A model generated the notes under the pieces. It searched no databases. It was not told the DNA's origin and worked only from the letters and a program-made list of their open reading frames with translations. This document shows positions 48,901 through 56,754 of a stretch of 64,000 bases of DNA, piece after piece. The position numbers and the translations under genes were made by a program. The stretch is from Chitinophagaceae bacterium (GTDB lineage Bacteria > Bacteroidota > Bacteroidia > Chitinophagales > Chitinophagaceae): the NCBI GenBank assembly GCA_017307735.1, contig JAFKGR010000006.1:62001-126000 (forward strand), read 5' to 3'. Within the stretch, counting starts at the first letter, position 1. Every line of letters starts with the position of its first letter.

Positions 48901-50945
48901 CTCCAAGCGGGCTTGATGGAAGTTATTCAGATCCACTTTATTTCTTCAGCCTCATTAAGAAAAATATCGTAGTAATTGCCGATAATCAAACTAAAAAATT
49001 TGGAGAGAAATTACCTGATTTCACTTCCGAAATTCTGGTAAACGGCGTACCGCTGGCAAATACCGGAATTTCACTGACAGAATTAAATCTGGATACCATA
49101 CATTATTCAACAACTGCAACCAGTATGAGCAACACCGGGTTTTATTCAATAAAACCTTCATTCAAGACCCTGACTGCAGAAGATTCATTGGCTTTTGAAC
49201 GTTACAATTTCACGTTCCAGGATGGAATATTATTTGTAAAGAAAATGCCGCTTCTTATCACTCCAAAAGACACAACCCTGACCTATGGAGACAAAATATC
49301 CAATTTCCATTATAATTATACCTATGGTGATTCATTGATATCACCTTCCGAACGAAACAGTTTTCTTGCATACATAATGGCCATCCAGGATTCCACGTTG
49401 GATAATTCTGCGGTAGCTTTGGTGGATGCCAGAACAATTATAAACGGCAGAACGCTCGTCAACGCTGATTTACTGAATATGGCAGTGATGGCCAGCGCCA
49501 GGTCCATCCTTAATGCGAGATATATTCTAAACGCAAGAACAGTCCTCAATGGTTCGCCTGTATATGACACCACCAAAGTGATTGATCTGGCATTGCAATC
49601 CATCTTTAATTATCAGGCAGATTCTTCATCTTCAACCCTGGTAAGCGCCAGAACCATCGTGAATGCGCGAACTATTGTAAATGCAAGATCCATAATCAAC
49701 GGGACAGCAGTTGTAAATGCGCGATCGATAATGAACGGCAGCACAATCCTGAATAGCAGTTCGGTCGGAGACACTAGCAATCAAAATGTAGTTGTGGTGA
49801 TAGATCAGGATGACGTGCCATCGGAAACCAACGTACTTTCCGATTTTAAATCCGTAAATATGATTACGGGTACTACCGCCGGCAATTTTGTAATCGTACC
49901 GGCAGCCATGATTTCAGATAATTTTGAAATTACTTACGGACTTGGGAAACTTACCATTTTACCCGCAGCCCTGACAGTAAAAGCCTTGGATACACTGATG
50001 TTCCAGGGTGATTCGATTCCTGTATTTTCTTCGCTGATTACAGGTCTCAAAAATCAGGACACACTTATCAGCGGACCGCTCTTTTCACTAAATCCTTCAT
50101 ATACCGGGGACGCCGGCGTTTATCAAATTGTACCTTACGGCGCTAACCTGGATTGTCCCGAATGTTATCAGACCACTTATCAGGATGGCACTTTATATGT
50201 GAATCCGAAAGGTAAATTCGCACGAAAACTGAAACCTTATCTCGTGTGTGTTTCCGTATTGAAAAATGATCCATCAGGTCTTACCTATGTAGCTAATTTC
50301 CAGTGCGAAAATGATAACGCTACCGTGGTATATGTACCCGTGGGAGCAAATAATTTTCTTTCAGGCGCCGGAGCGGCTACGGCACAAGGAACATTGCCCA
50401 CTCTTTTCTATCCCGGGCAAAGCAATTCGTTCCAAATAAAATTCAACGGAGACAAAATTACATGGACTTTACAGTCTTACAATGTGAATCAAAACTCGGC
50501 AGTTGCCCAGGATGCCAGTTCCACTTCTTCCAGATGCAAGGGAAATACAGGAAATTTGCGAACAGGCAGTGCACAGCAAAGTTCATTCGGCACCTCAGGA
50601 AGTTCTGCAAATACTCCGAAGGACAGTACGCAATTAAATGTGAACGGTACCATGATGAATTCATTCAATTCAGGTATTAATCTGTTTAATCCGGCAAATA
50701 ATATCATCGGAATCTTTCCTAATCCATCACGGGGGTCTTTCACCATATCCTCTGCCGATGGACCTGTTTCAGGAACAGATGTATTTGTGTCAGACTTGTC
50801 CGGTAAAAGGGTATCTGCCCAGGTAACCAAGATATCGTTCAAAGAACTGAAGATTGATTTACCCTCTTCTGCTCCTGCCGGTGTTTACATCCTAAGAGTT
50901 AAAGTTGGTAATAATTATTCAATATTTAAATTGGTTAAAATGTGA
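45912..50945 (+). CDS. Large type IX-secreted subtilase-like protein with MBG domains and NAR hexapeptide repeats
   Basis: The 1677-residue protein starts with a signal peptide (to about residue 29) and ends with a type IX sorting domain (about 1597-1677: IGIFPNPSRGSFTI to GVYILRVKVGNNYSIFKLVKM), so it is exported and probably surface-bound. Residues 35-355 form a Gly/Asn/Ser-rich beta region. About 490-900 is an S8-like domain with Asp509 (VLSDGY), Asn635 (SAAGN) and Ser854 (GTSAATPHAAG), but DEGRAM with Glu554 where HGT is usual. An IPT-like module (920-1015) and MBG-type domains follow. Two blocks of hexapeptides (about 1172-1215 and 1243-1285) interrupt the MBG region. Confidence 0.88.
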   Translation: MRKSRFLFPMGISIFISLTFLTQTLFSQSLKPTDFVIFAGQKPNSNINVTKPIPPGFGVNIGSAAKISGGHIGSYQLVNSTGNSVLNSDINSGGIINLSNATTVNGNITAANQGNLTGSIITIGSNANIQKNIDAAGSITIGGGIVLGSVTHPQGTTYTGPVPGGGEFIKAPNLPVLPGFPAIMAFSATGPDVTKGTAIIPGNYGNMALNGKQTLTFSGPGDYYFKSISNKNSNNLVFDFQNSVSGNIRIFVVGDVDLGKNTSSIINGGSPSRIFMEIHGNGTTSSINTFAFTISNGASNSTSWLGTVWAPYAAINIGSGTGSSFIDGSLWSASQVNIQSGATVNFSPFNGWIADTLIVPGYQPPVIGKSTDLIGPELAALCQTYNTGIVPDSTIYQISNGQVLVEVVVQAGYYNTVLSKLRDQYGMNSFIDNGTNSLVISGMIPISQLCELNSDTTLNGIIVAIRPVYPPFTSAGIAMTGGDVAMHSDFVRNAYHLNGDGVKVGVLSDGYNTIPGNPAATDVANGDLPGIGNPEDSTPVDVLLDYPYGRTSDEGRAMLQIVHDIAPKASLAFRTGFISEGNFAQGILDLQKAGCNVIADDITYITSPFFKDGLAAQAVNKVKSLGVSYFSAAGNFASQSYEAVFNPAPAPAGVTGQAHNFGGGDIYQNDSLKAGVYTIVLQWEDSIYSLGQGGALNDFDIYLTDNNGNIIFGMNRPNIGGDPIEVLSFFVKANTTANIMIVRAAGTTPNVRIKYVVYRGGLSFNEYATGGSTIVGQPNADGAMAVAAARYTQTPAFGVTPARVESFSSTGGTPVYGVVRNKPDFTAPDGGNTTVNFSSIDLEGDGIPNFFGTSAATPHAAGVAALIIQGKKLFYNKAIEPDSVRIIMSNTASDMSTPGFDFTTGYGLIQADKALESFAAPTPELDSLLIQGNVDSSTIGKANLTVTLKGKYLMPNTTVTVRGVPVSTTIVNSTEATAVITPFAGNPEIQLFTQPKSPSGLDGSYSDPLYFFSLIKKNIVVIADNQTKKFGEKLPDFTSEILVNGVPLANTGISLTELNLDTIHYSTTATSMSNTGFYSIKPSFKTLTAEDSLAFERYNFTFQDGILFVKKMPLLITPKDTTLTYGDKISNFHYNYTYGDSLISPSERNSFLAYIMAIQDSTLDNSAVALVDARTIINGRTLVNADLLNMAVMASARSILNARYILNARTVLNGSPVYDTTKVIDLALQSIFNYQADSSSSTLVSARTIVNARTIVNARSIINGTAVVNARSIMNGSTILNSSSVGDTSNQNVVVVIDQDDVPSETNVLSDFKSVNMITGTTAGNFVIVPAAMISDNFEITYGLGKLTILPAALTVKALDTLMFQGDSIPVFSSLITGLKNQDTLISGPLFSLNPSYTGDAGVYQIVPYGANLDCPECYQTTYQDGTLYVNPKGKFARKLKPYLVCVSVLKNDPSGLTYVANFQCENDNATVVYVPVGANNFLSGAGAATAQGTLPTLFYPGQSNSFQIKFNGDKITWTLQSYNVNQNSAVAQDASSTSSRCKGNTGNLRTGSAQQSSFGTSGSSANTPKDSTQLNVNGTMMNSFNSGINLFNPANNIIGIFPNPSRGSFTISSADGPVSGTDVFVSDLSGKRVSAQVTKISFKELKIDLPSSAPAGVYILRVKVGNNYSIFKLVKM

Positions 50946-50962
50946 TTTAATAACTTTCCCAA

Positions 50963-53221
50963 ATGATACGGAAATTGTATTTAAAAATATTTTCAGAGAA
51001 TATCCGGAAACATTCAACCCGCAAATATTTTACATACAGGGGAAAAGGTTTTGAATGGATCAGCAGAACCGTTTTATTATTCTTATGTTTAGGTTTTGTT
51101 GTGAATTTATACAGTCAGAATGCTGAAACCGAAAGTCTGATTAAGAAAGCGACCCAGGCAAATGATGATAGCATAAAGGTGAATGCACTGATAAGCCTTG
51201 CTGTTGAAAATTTTCAATCGGCTCCGGAAAAATCGCTGGGGTATGCTCAGCAGGCACAATCCATTGCATCAAAAATAAAATTCAGAAAGGGGGAAGCCTA
51301 TGCTTATAAATGGATGGGAATTATTAACAATCAGCAGGGCGATTATTATGGCGCATTGGTCAATTCAAATAAATCACTCAATATATTTGAAACGCTGAAT
51401 GACCAGATAGGTATCTCCAATCTGCTCAGTAATCTTGGGTCCCTTTATTCAGACAAAGGTGAAGATTCCAAAGCCATTGAATATTATTTACGTTCATTGG
51501 ATCTGGCCCAGGAGACCAAAGACAAATTAAGAATTGCCTCCATACTGGGAAATATTGGAGTTATCTACTCCAAAAACCCGGCAACCCTTGATGATGCAAT
51601 TGGTTATTACTCCCAGGCATTGCCCTACGCGGTTGAGGTAAATGATACGTCATCATTAAATATTTTGTACACCAATATCGGTGAAGCATACGTAACTAAA
51701 AAACTCTATAATAAAGCCCATGCCTACTATGACACCGCTATCAATATTGGCAATGGCACATCAGTAAACGCATACACATATAATGATATCGGAAAATTAT
51801 ATCTGTTGGAAAAAAACTTTCCTGCTGCAAACGAATCATTTGAAAAAGCGCTTACCCTGGCAAAAAAATTCAATTCCGGTACCGATATATTATCATCACT
51901 GATTGGTAAGGGAAAAATACAGATGGCGGAGGGAAACACCCAAAAAGCAATTTCCTTTTTCAAAGAAGCTCAAACCCTGGGCAGCACACTCGGAAATCCA
52001 TCGGAATTGAAAGAATTATATTCAGGACTTTCATCAGCTTATCAAAAGATTGATAACTATAAAGAAGCCCTCACCTATCAAAATCTGCTTAATAATTTAT
52101 ATGTATCGGAAAACGATAAAAAGATAAGTTTTAATACAGCAACGCTTGAATATAACCTGCAGCTTCAAAAACAATCCGGAAAGATCGCGGTACTTATGAA
52201 GGAAAATGCCATGCAGGAATTGAAAATTTTGAAAGAACGAACTGTACGGAATGTTTCTATTGCCGGTTTTGCCGCCATATTGATTTTCGTTGTAGTCTTG
52301 TTGTTTAATATCAAACAAAGAAAGAAACTGAATCGGATCCTTTCTTCACAAAAGGCCGAAATTGAAAAACAAAAAGCCAGTGTTGAAAAAACACTTGCCG
52401 ATCTGAAAGAGGCACAGGCCCATCTGGTCCAATCCGAAAAAATGGCTTCACTTGGAGAACTTACGGCAGGAATTGCCCACGAGATCCAAAATCCATTAAA
52501 CTTCGTCAATAACTTTTCGGAACTTAACCAGGAGATGATAGGAGAAGCAACAAAAGAAGTGAATGACGGAAATCTCGAAGAGGTAATAAATATATTGGGT
52601 GATATCAAAGCAAACTCTGAAAAAATTACTTTTCATGGCAAACGTGCAGATGCCATTGTCAAGAGCATGCTTCAACATTCCAGGGCAAGCTCAGGGAGAA
52701 AAGAACCTACTGACATCAATGCGCTGTGCGATGAATACCTGAGGCTGAGCTATCACGGGATAAGGGCAAAGGATAAATATTTTAATTGCAAACTGGAAAC
52801 CCAGTTTGATCCAAATCTTGGAAAAATAAATATTGTTCCCCAGGATGCGGGAAGGGTATTATTAAATCTTTTTAATAACGCCTTTTATGCCTGTGCAGAC
52901 CGCAATGGAAAACTTGCCAAAACGATTGCCGGAATTGAAAGTGGCCAGGATGCTGTTGAGTACTTCCCCACCATTTCCGTCATTACCAAAAGAGAAAACG
53001 GCAGCGCAGTAATCAGCGTAAAAGACAATGGCGGCGGTATCCCCGAAAAAATAAAAGATAAAATCTTTCAGCCTTTCTTCACAACCAAGCCCACCGGACA
53101 GGGAACAGGGCTCGGGTTGAGTCTGAGCTATGACATCATCACCAAAGAACACAATGGTACCATAAGAGCAGAGAGCCGTGAAGGTGAAGGCACTGAGTTT
53201 ATTATAACCTTCCCTGCGTAA
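50963..53221 (+). CDS. TPR-containing membrane histidine kinase
   Basis: The 752-residue sensor has an N-terminal hydrophobic segment (TVLLFLCLGFVVNLYSQ, about 36-52), tetratricopeptide repeats in the periplasm (about 60-390), one membrane helix (VSIAGFAAILIFVVVLLFNI, about 427-446), a coiled coil, the phospho-acceptor box GIAHEIQNPLNFVNNF and an HATPase domain with NLFNNAFYAC, DNGGGIP and GTGLGLSLSYDI. There is no receiver domain and no response-regulator gene next to it. It begins 17 bp after the secreted protease stop, so the two are co-transcribed. The signal is unknown. Confidence 0.92.
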   Translation: MIRKLYLKIFSENIRKHSTRKYFTYRGKGFEWISRTVLLFLCLGFVVNLYSQNAETESLIKKATQANDDSIKVNALISLAVENFQSAPEKSLGYAQQAQSIASKIKFRKGEAYAYKWMGIINNQQGDYYGALVNSNKSLNIFETLNDQIGISNLLSNLGSLYSDKGEDSKAIEYYLRSLDLAQETKDKLRIASILGNIGVIYSKNPATLDDAIGYYSQALPYAVEVNDTSSLNILYTNIGEAYVTKKLYNKAHAYYDTAINIGNGTSVNAYTYNDIGKLYLLEKNFPAANESFEKALTLAKKFNSGTDILSSLIGKGKIQMAEGNTQKAISFFKEAQTLGSTLGNPSELKELYSGLSSAYQKIDNYKEALTYQNLLNNLYVSENDKKISFNTATLEYNLQLQKQSGKIAVLMKENAMQELKILKERTVRNVSIAGFAAILIFVVVLLFNIKQRKKLNRILSSQKAEIEKQKASVEKTLADLKEAQAHLVQSEKMASLGELTAGIAHEIQNPLNFVNNFSELNQEMIGEATKEVNDGNLEEVINILGDIKANSEKITFHGKRADAIVKSMLQHSRASSGRKEPTDINALCDEYLRLSYHGIRAKDKYFNCKLETQFDPNLGKINIVPQDAGRVLLNLFNNAFYACADRNGKLAKTIAGIESGQDAVEYFPTISVITKRENGSAVISVKDNGGGIPEKIKDKIFQPFFTTKPTGQGTGLGLSLSYDIITKEHNGTIRAESREGEGTEFIITFPA

Positions 53222-53311
53222 CATGAAACCCGGGGAAAACAATCAGATTCCAATATTCCTTTTTTTATTCGGAAATGCAGTCAACGTTGCAGGCTTAAAT
53301 TGTACCCGGCT

Positions 53312-53945
53312 TTAATCAAAAATTTTATTGGAATGAAGAGTTCCCTGGGTAATTCTTTCCTTTATTTTATCCAGAGAAACCGGCTTCTGCATTTTTGGAG
53401 GGTCAATAGATTCATCAATGTCATCAAAATAATTGATGGCCTTCATGGCTATCATAGGATTTGTATAAGTGTATTTTTCACTGAAAAAGTCAATCATTTG
53501 TTTCATACTGAATTTCTCCAGCAGATAATAAATGTCAATAAAATCTTTTAACCTTTTGCTACTTTGAATGATTGCATGAAATTTCATGGCAACAATGTCT
53601 TTCAGACCCAGAAAGCGAATACCATCTTCTTCGTTTGGCGGCTCCAACAAAACAAAATCATACCTGACAAAATCAGTTTTGATATTGTTGATGGTGGATA
53701 ATAAAGTATTTTTTTGCAAGTGTAATTTTAAATTCATAGCGTTCCCCGATCAACTCCTGAATTTCATCAGGCAAAAATTCATCCTGAGAAAACAGATCAA
53801 TATCTATTGAATTACGATAACCTAATTGCAGCGCCAGGGCTATACCGCCAACCAGATTAAAACTCTTCAATCCTTCAAGAGCCTGAAGTTCTTGTATGAG
53901 CTTAAAAGTTTCCGGAGAAATTATGAAAGGGTCTTTATGCAGCAT
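53312..53945 (-). pseudogene. AbiEii-type nucleotidyltransferase toxin, frameshifted in an A-run
   Basis: Two overlapping frames make one protein of about 210 residues. The first (from 53945) has the nucleotidyltransferase core FNLVGGIALALQLG and SIDIDLFS. The second continues with LGLKDIVAMKFHAI and RLKDFIDIYYLLEKFS, the conserved C-terminal half of the AbiEii/DUF1814 family. The frame is lost in a run of seven A residues on the minus strand (53709-53715); six would restore it (LAKNTLLS). It could be a true disruption, a slippage switch or a sequencing error. The upstream partner gene overlaps its start by 11 bp. Confidence 0.8.
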
Positions 53946-54201
53946 TCAAAAAATCCGAGTTAAGAAATAATTTTGAAAAGTCTTTATCACGTTTGTCCAA
54001 TTGTGCACTCCACTTTATCGTATCCAAAATCTGAGAGCGGGTATAAATCATCGTCATTTCATTCCACTGTTCCAGGTTGCCTCTTTCCAGCACTCTTTCA
54101 ATTACTATTTTATATGATTTTAAATAATTAAATGTCTCTAAGTCATATTCCCATAGCAATTGCGGGTTAATAATATCCGGCTTTTTACTCTCTGTTTTCA
54201 T
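53935..54201 (-). CDS. Partner (antitoxin-like) protein of the AbiEii-type toxin
   Basis: The 88-residue protein contains PQLLWEYDLETFNYLKSYKIVIERVLERG in adjoining pieces, then a helical region with MIYTRSQILDTIKWS. This resembles small proteins (DUF6922-like) that precede AbiEii nucleotidyltransferase genes in Bacteroidota. It overlaps the toxin start by 11 bp, so the two would be translationally coupled, and it probably acts as the antitoxin or as a DNA-binding autorepressor. The family name is a best guess from pattern and context. Confidence 0.6.
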   Translation of the reverse strand: MKTESKKPDIINPQLLWEYDLETFNYLKSYKIVIERVLERGNLEQWNEMTMIYTRSQILDTIKWSAQLDKRDKDFSKLFLNSDFLNAA

Positions 54202-54287
54202 ACAGTAAATTTAATGATTTACCATCGGTCATTCAAAAAAACATCCGGTGATTTTTAAGAAAATTCCCTACTGACAACCTTCTAAAG

Positions 54288-56417
54288 TTAATTCTTCTGT
54301 CCTTCCAAAGTCAACAGGAATGCATAATTAACAGCTACGTCCTTCAAATAATCAAATCGTCCGCTTGCACCTCCGTGTCCAAAATTCATTTCTGTTTTCA
54401 GCAACAAAATATTGTTGTCTGTTTTTCTATCGCGCAGTCTGGCGACCCACTTTGCCGGTTCAAAATACTGCACCTGGCTGTCGTGAAGCCCGGTTGTAAC
54501 AAGCAGATTCGGATAATTTTTTCTTTCCACATTTTCATAAGGACTATAACTTTTCATATAGAAATAAGCCTCCTTATTTTTGGGATTGCCCCATTCGTCA
54601 AATTCATTGGTGGTGAGTGGAATGTTTTCATCCAGCATGGTGTTTACAACATCTACAAAAGGAACCTGGGCAATAACGCCATGCCAAAGCTGTGGAGCCA
54701 TATTCACAACGGCGCCCATCAGTAACCCGCCTGCACTTCCACCGTTTGCATACAAATGGGATGGCGAAGTATATTTCTTATCAACTAAAAACTTAGCACA
54801 ATCTATAAAATCCGTAAAAGTGTTTTTCTTTTTCATCAGCTTTCCATCCAGGTACCATTGACGCCCCATCTCCTGCCCGCCCCTGATATGAGCAATGGCA
54901 TATACAAAACCTCTGTCAAGCAGACTGATCACATTTCGGTTAAAATAGGGATCCATGCTGGCGCCATAGCTGCCATAACCATAAAGCAACAAGGGCGTGT
55001 TCTGATTCAGGTTGTTACCCTTGCGATAAACAATAGAGATGGGGACTTTCGTTCCGTCTTCAGCGGTTGCATACAATCTTTCATTCTGGTAATTGTCTTT
55101 ATCAAATCCACCTCCAATTTCCAATTGTTTCATCAGCTTCCGGCTGCGGCCCGCCATATCATAATCGAAAGTCGAAGCCGGTGTTACCAGGGAAGAAAAA
55201 GTGTATCGCACCTCATTTTTGTCATACTCATGTCCGCCCATAATCCCTGCCACATAATCCGGATCTCCAAAGTCAACATAGTGATCCTCTCCTGTTTTTA
55301 AATTTCGAATGCGGATTTGTGTCAATCCGTTTTTCCGCTCCTGAATGGCAAGAAAATTTTTAAACTCCGAAACATCCTCCAAAAGCACTTCGCTGTTTTC
55401 AGGAATGACCTCTTTCCAATTCATTCCGGAAGTGGCGTTGACAGGGCATTCCATCAATTTAAAATTCTTAGCGCCATCTCTGTTTGTGAGAACATAAAAT
55501 TTGCCATCTACCGGATAAACGGAATAAAGCACATCTTTCATCCGTGGCTGAAATACAACAAAATCTTCATGCGGCTTGTCCGCATCCGTCATTCTCCATT
55601 CTGAAGACAGGGTAGCTTCAGAGATGATGAAAATATACTTTTTGTTTTTCGATTTGCCCACTCCGATGTAATTCGATTTATCCTTCTCCTCATAAACCAA
55701 CGCATCTGACCTTGCGTCATCGCCCATCTGATGCCTCATTATCTTTTCAGACAAAAGCGTAACGGGATTTTTAGAAGAATAAAAAATAGTTTTGTTATCG
55801 TTTGCCCAAACAGGATCGCCCTCTGTATTTTCAATGCGGTCTGACAATGTTTTTCCGGTTTTCAGGTCTTTAATAAAAATCACATACTGCCTTCTGCTCA
55901 CAGCATCTGCGCCATAAGCCAGGTACCTGCCATTCTCGCTCACCGCCATTCCTATCACGGAAAAATAGGGATGTCCTGCCGCCATTGCATCAACATCAAG
56001 CAGGATTTCTTCCGGCGCTTTCATACTTCCTTTACGGCGGCAATACTTGTAATATTGTTTCCCCTTTTCAGAGCGGGTATAATAAAAATACCCGTTGGAA
56101 AGGACAGGCACACTCTGATCATCTTCCTTTACACGTGCCTTCAATTCCTCAAATAATCTTTTACGGAATTCTTCATTGGGTTTCATCACCGCATCGAAGT
56201 ATTCATTTTCTTTTGTCAAATACTCCAACACCTTCGTACTATCCGGGCCTTTGCCAAAATAATCGTACATCCAGTAATAATTGTCCAAAACCTTGTCACC
56301 ATGAATATCCCTCCAGTAAGGTTTTTTATCTGCAACAGGAGGTATAGCTTCTCCGAATTGCGCATAAGATGTAAATGATGTGAGCATCATCAATAATAAA
56401 AAATATTTGCCTGCCAT
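54288..56417 (-). CDS. Oligopeptidase B-type prolyl oligopeptidase (S9A)
   Basis: The 709-residue serine peptidase has a signal peptide (YFLLLMMLTSFTSYAQ), so it is expected in the periplasm. Residues about 30-420 form the beta-propeller that limits access to short peptides (PYWRDIHGDKVLDNYYWM at its start). The alpha/beta-hydrolase domain carries the triad: Ser in GGSAGGLLMG, Asp in GLHDSQV and His in FGHGGASGRF. Acidic residues in the C-terminal domain fit the oligopeptidase B group, which prefers basic residues at P1. It is transcribed alone. Confidence 0.93.
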   Translation of the reverse strand: MAGKYFLLLMMLTSFTSYAQFGEAIPPVADKKPYWRDIHGDKVLDNYYWMYDYFGKGPDSTKVLEYLTKENEYFDAVMKPNEEFRKRLFEELKARVKEDDQSVPVLSNGYFYYTRSEKGKQYYKYCRRKGSMKAPEEILLDVDAMAAGHPYFSVIGMAVSENGRYLAYGADAVSRRQYVIFIKDLKTGKTLSDRIENTEGDPVWANDNKTIFYSSKNPVTLLSEKIMRHQMGDDARSDALVYEEKDKSNYIGVGKSKNKKYIFIISEATLSSEWRMTDADKPHEDFVVFQPRMKDVLYSVYPVDGKFYVLTNRDGAKNFKLMECPVNATSGMNWKEVIPENSEVLLEDVSEFKNFLAIQERKNGLTQIRIRNLKTGEDHYVDFGDPDYVAGIMGGHEYDKNEVRYTFSSLVTPASTFDYDMAGRSRKLMKQLEIGGGFDKDNYQNERLYATAEDGTKVPISIVYRKGNNLNQNTPLLLYGYGSYGASMDPYFNRNVISLLDRGFVYAIAHIRGGQEMGRQWYLDGKLMKKKNTFTDFIDCAKFLVDKKYTSPSHLYANGGSAGGLLMGAVVNMAPQLWHGVIAQVPFVDVVNTMLDENIPLTTNEFDEWGNPKNKEAYFYMKSYSPYENVERKNYPNLLVTTGLHDSQVQYFEPAKWVARLRDRKTDNNILLLKTEMNFGHGGASGRFDYLKDVAVNYAFLLTLEGQKN

Positions 56418-56754
56418 TTGAAAAAAAGTTTAAACCATAAATCTAAGATTTAAGAATGGAATTGACGGGCAGGAATTAAAACTTTTTTATAAGGTATCCA
56501 CTGGCTAAAGCCAGTGGTAATTGAAGGTTTTAAAAAATTCTGATACCCATACTGCATAATATTCATTCTGCTAATCAGACTTTTCTTTCGTCATTTTTTT
56601 TTATCCAAAAGCGATGATTCTCCTTTTATTAATTGCCCAACTGTTTATATCGTTTGTCCTGTTCCCGCACAAACTAACCTTTTCTACTCTCTTCTGACAA
56701 ACCATATTGCCACAGTGCTATCGTATCCATACTCTTCCGTATCCTTCAAAACCC
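56418..56754. other. Intergenic region with one REP-like palindrome
   Basis: These 337 bp between the oligopeptidase and TonB-receptor genes hold no gene. The only recognisable structure is the palindrome at 56498-56517, listed separately. Confidence 0.5.
56494..56521. repeat. REP-like palindrome
   Basis: CCACTGGCT and AGCCAGTGG (9-bp perfect arms) are separated by AA at 56498-56517, preceded by GGTAT and followed by TAATTG. Extragenic palindromes of this type occur in many copies in genomes that carry REP-associated (Y1) transposases. Only one copy was noticed in this window. There is no T-tract directly after it, so a terminator is less likely. Confidence 0.5.

Noticed and set aside
49620..49760. 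The NAR-coding repeats as a DNA tandem repeat or CRISPR-like array
   Set aside because: The repeated units are coding, in frame and differ in codons; there are no spacers or identical DNA repeats.
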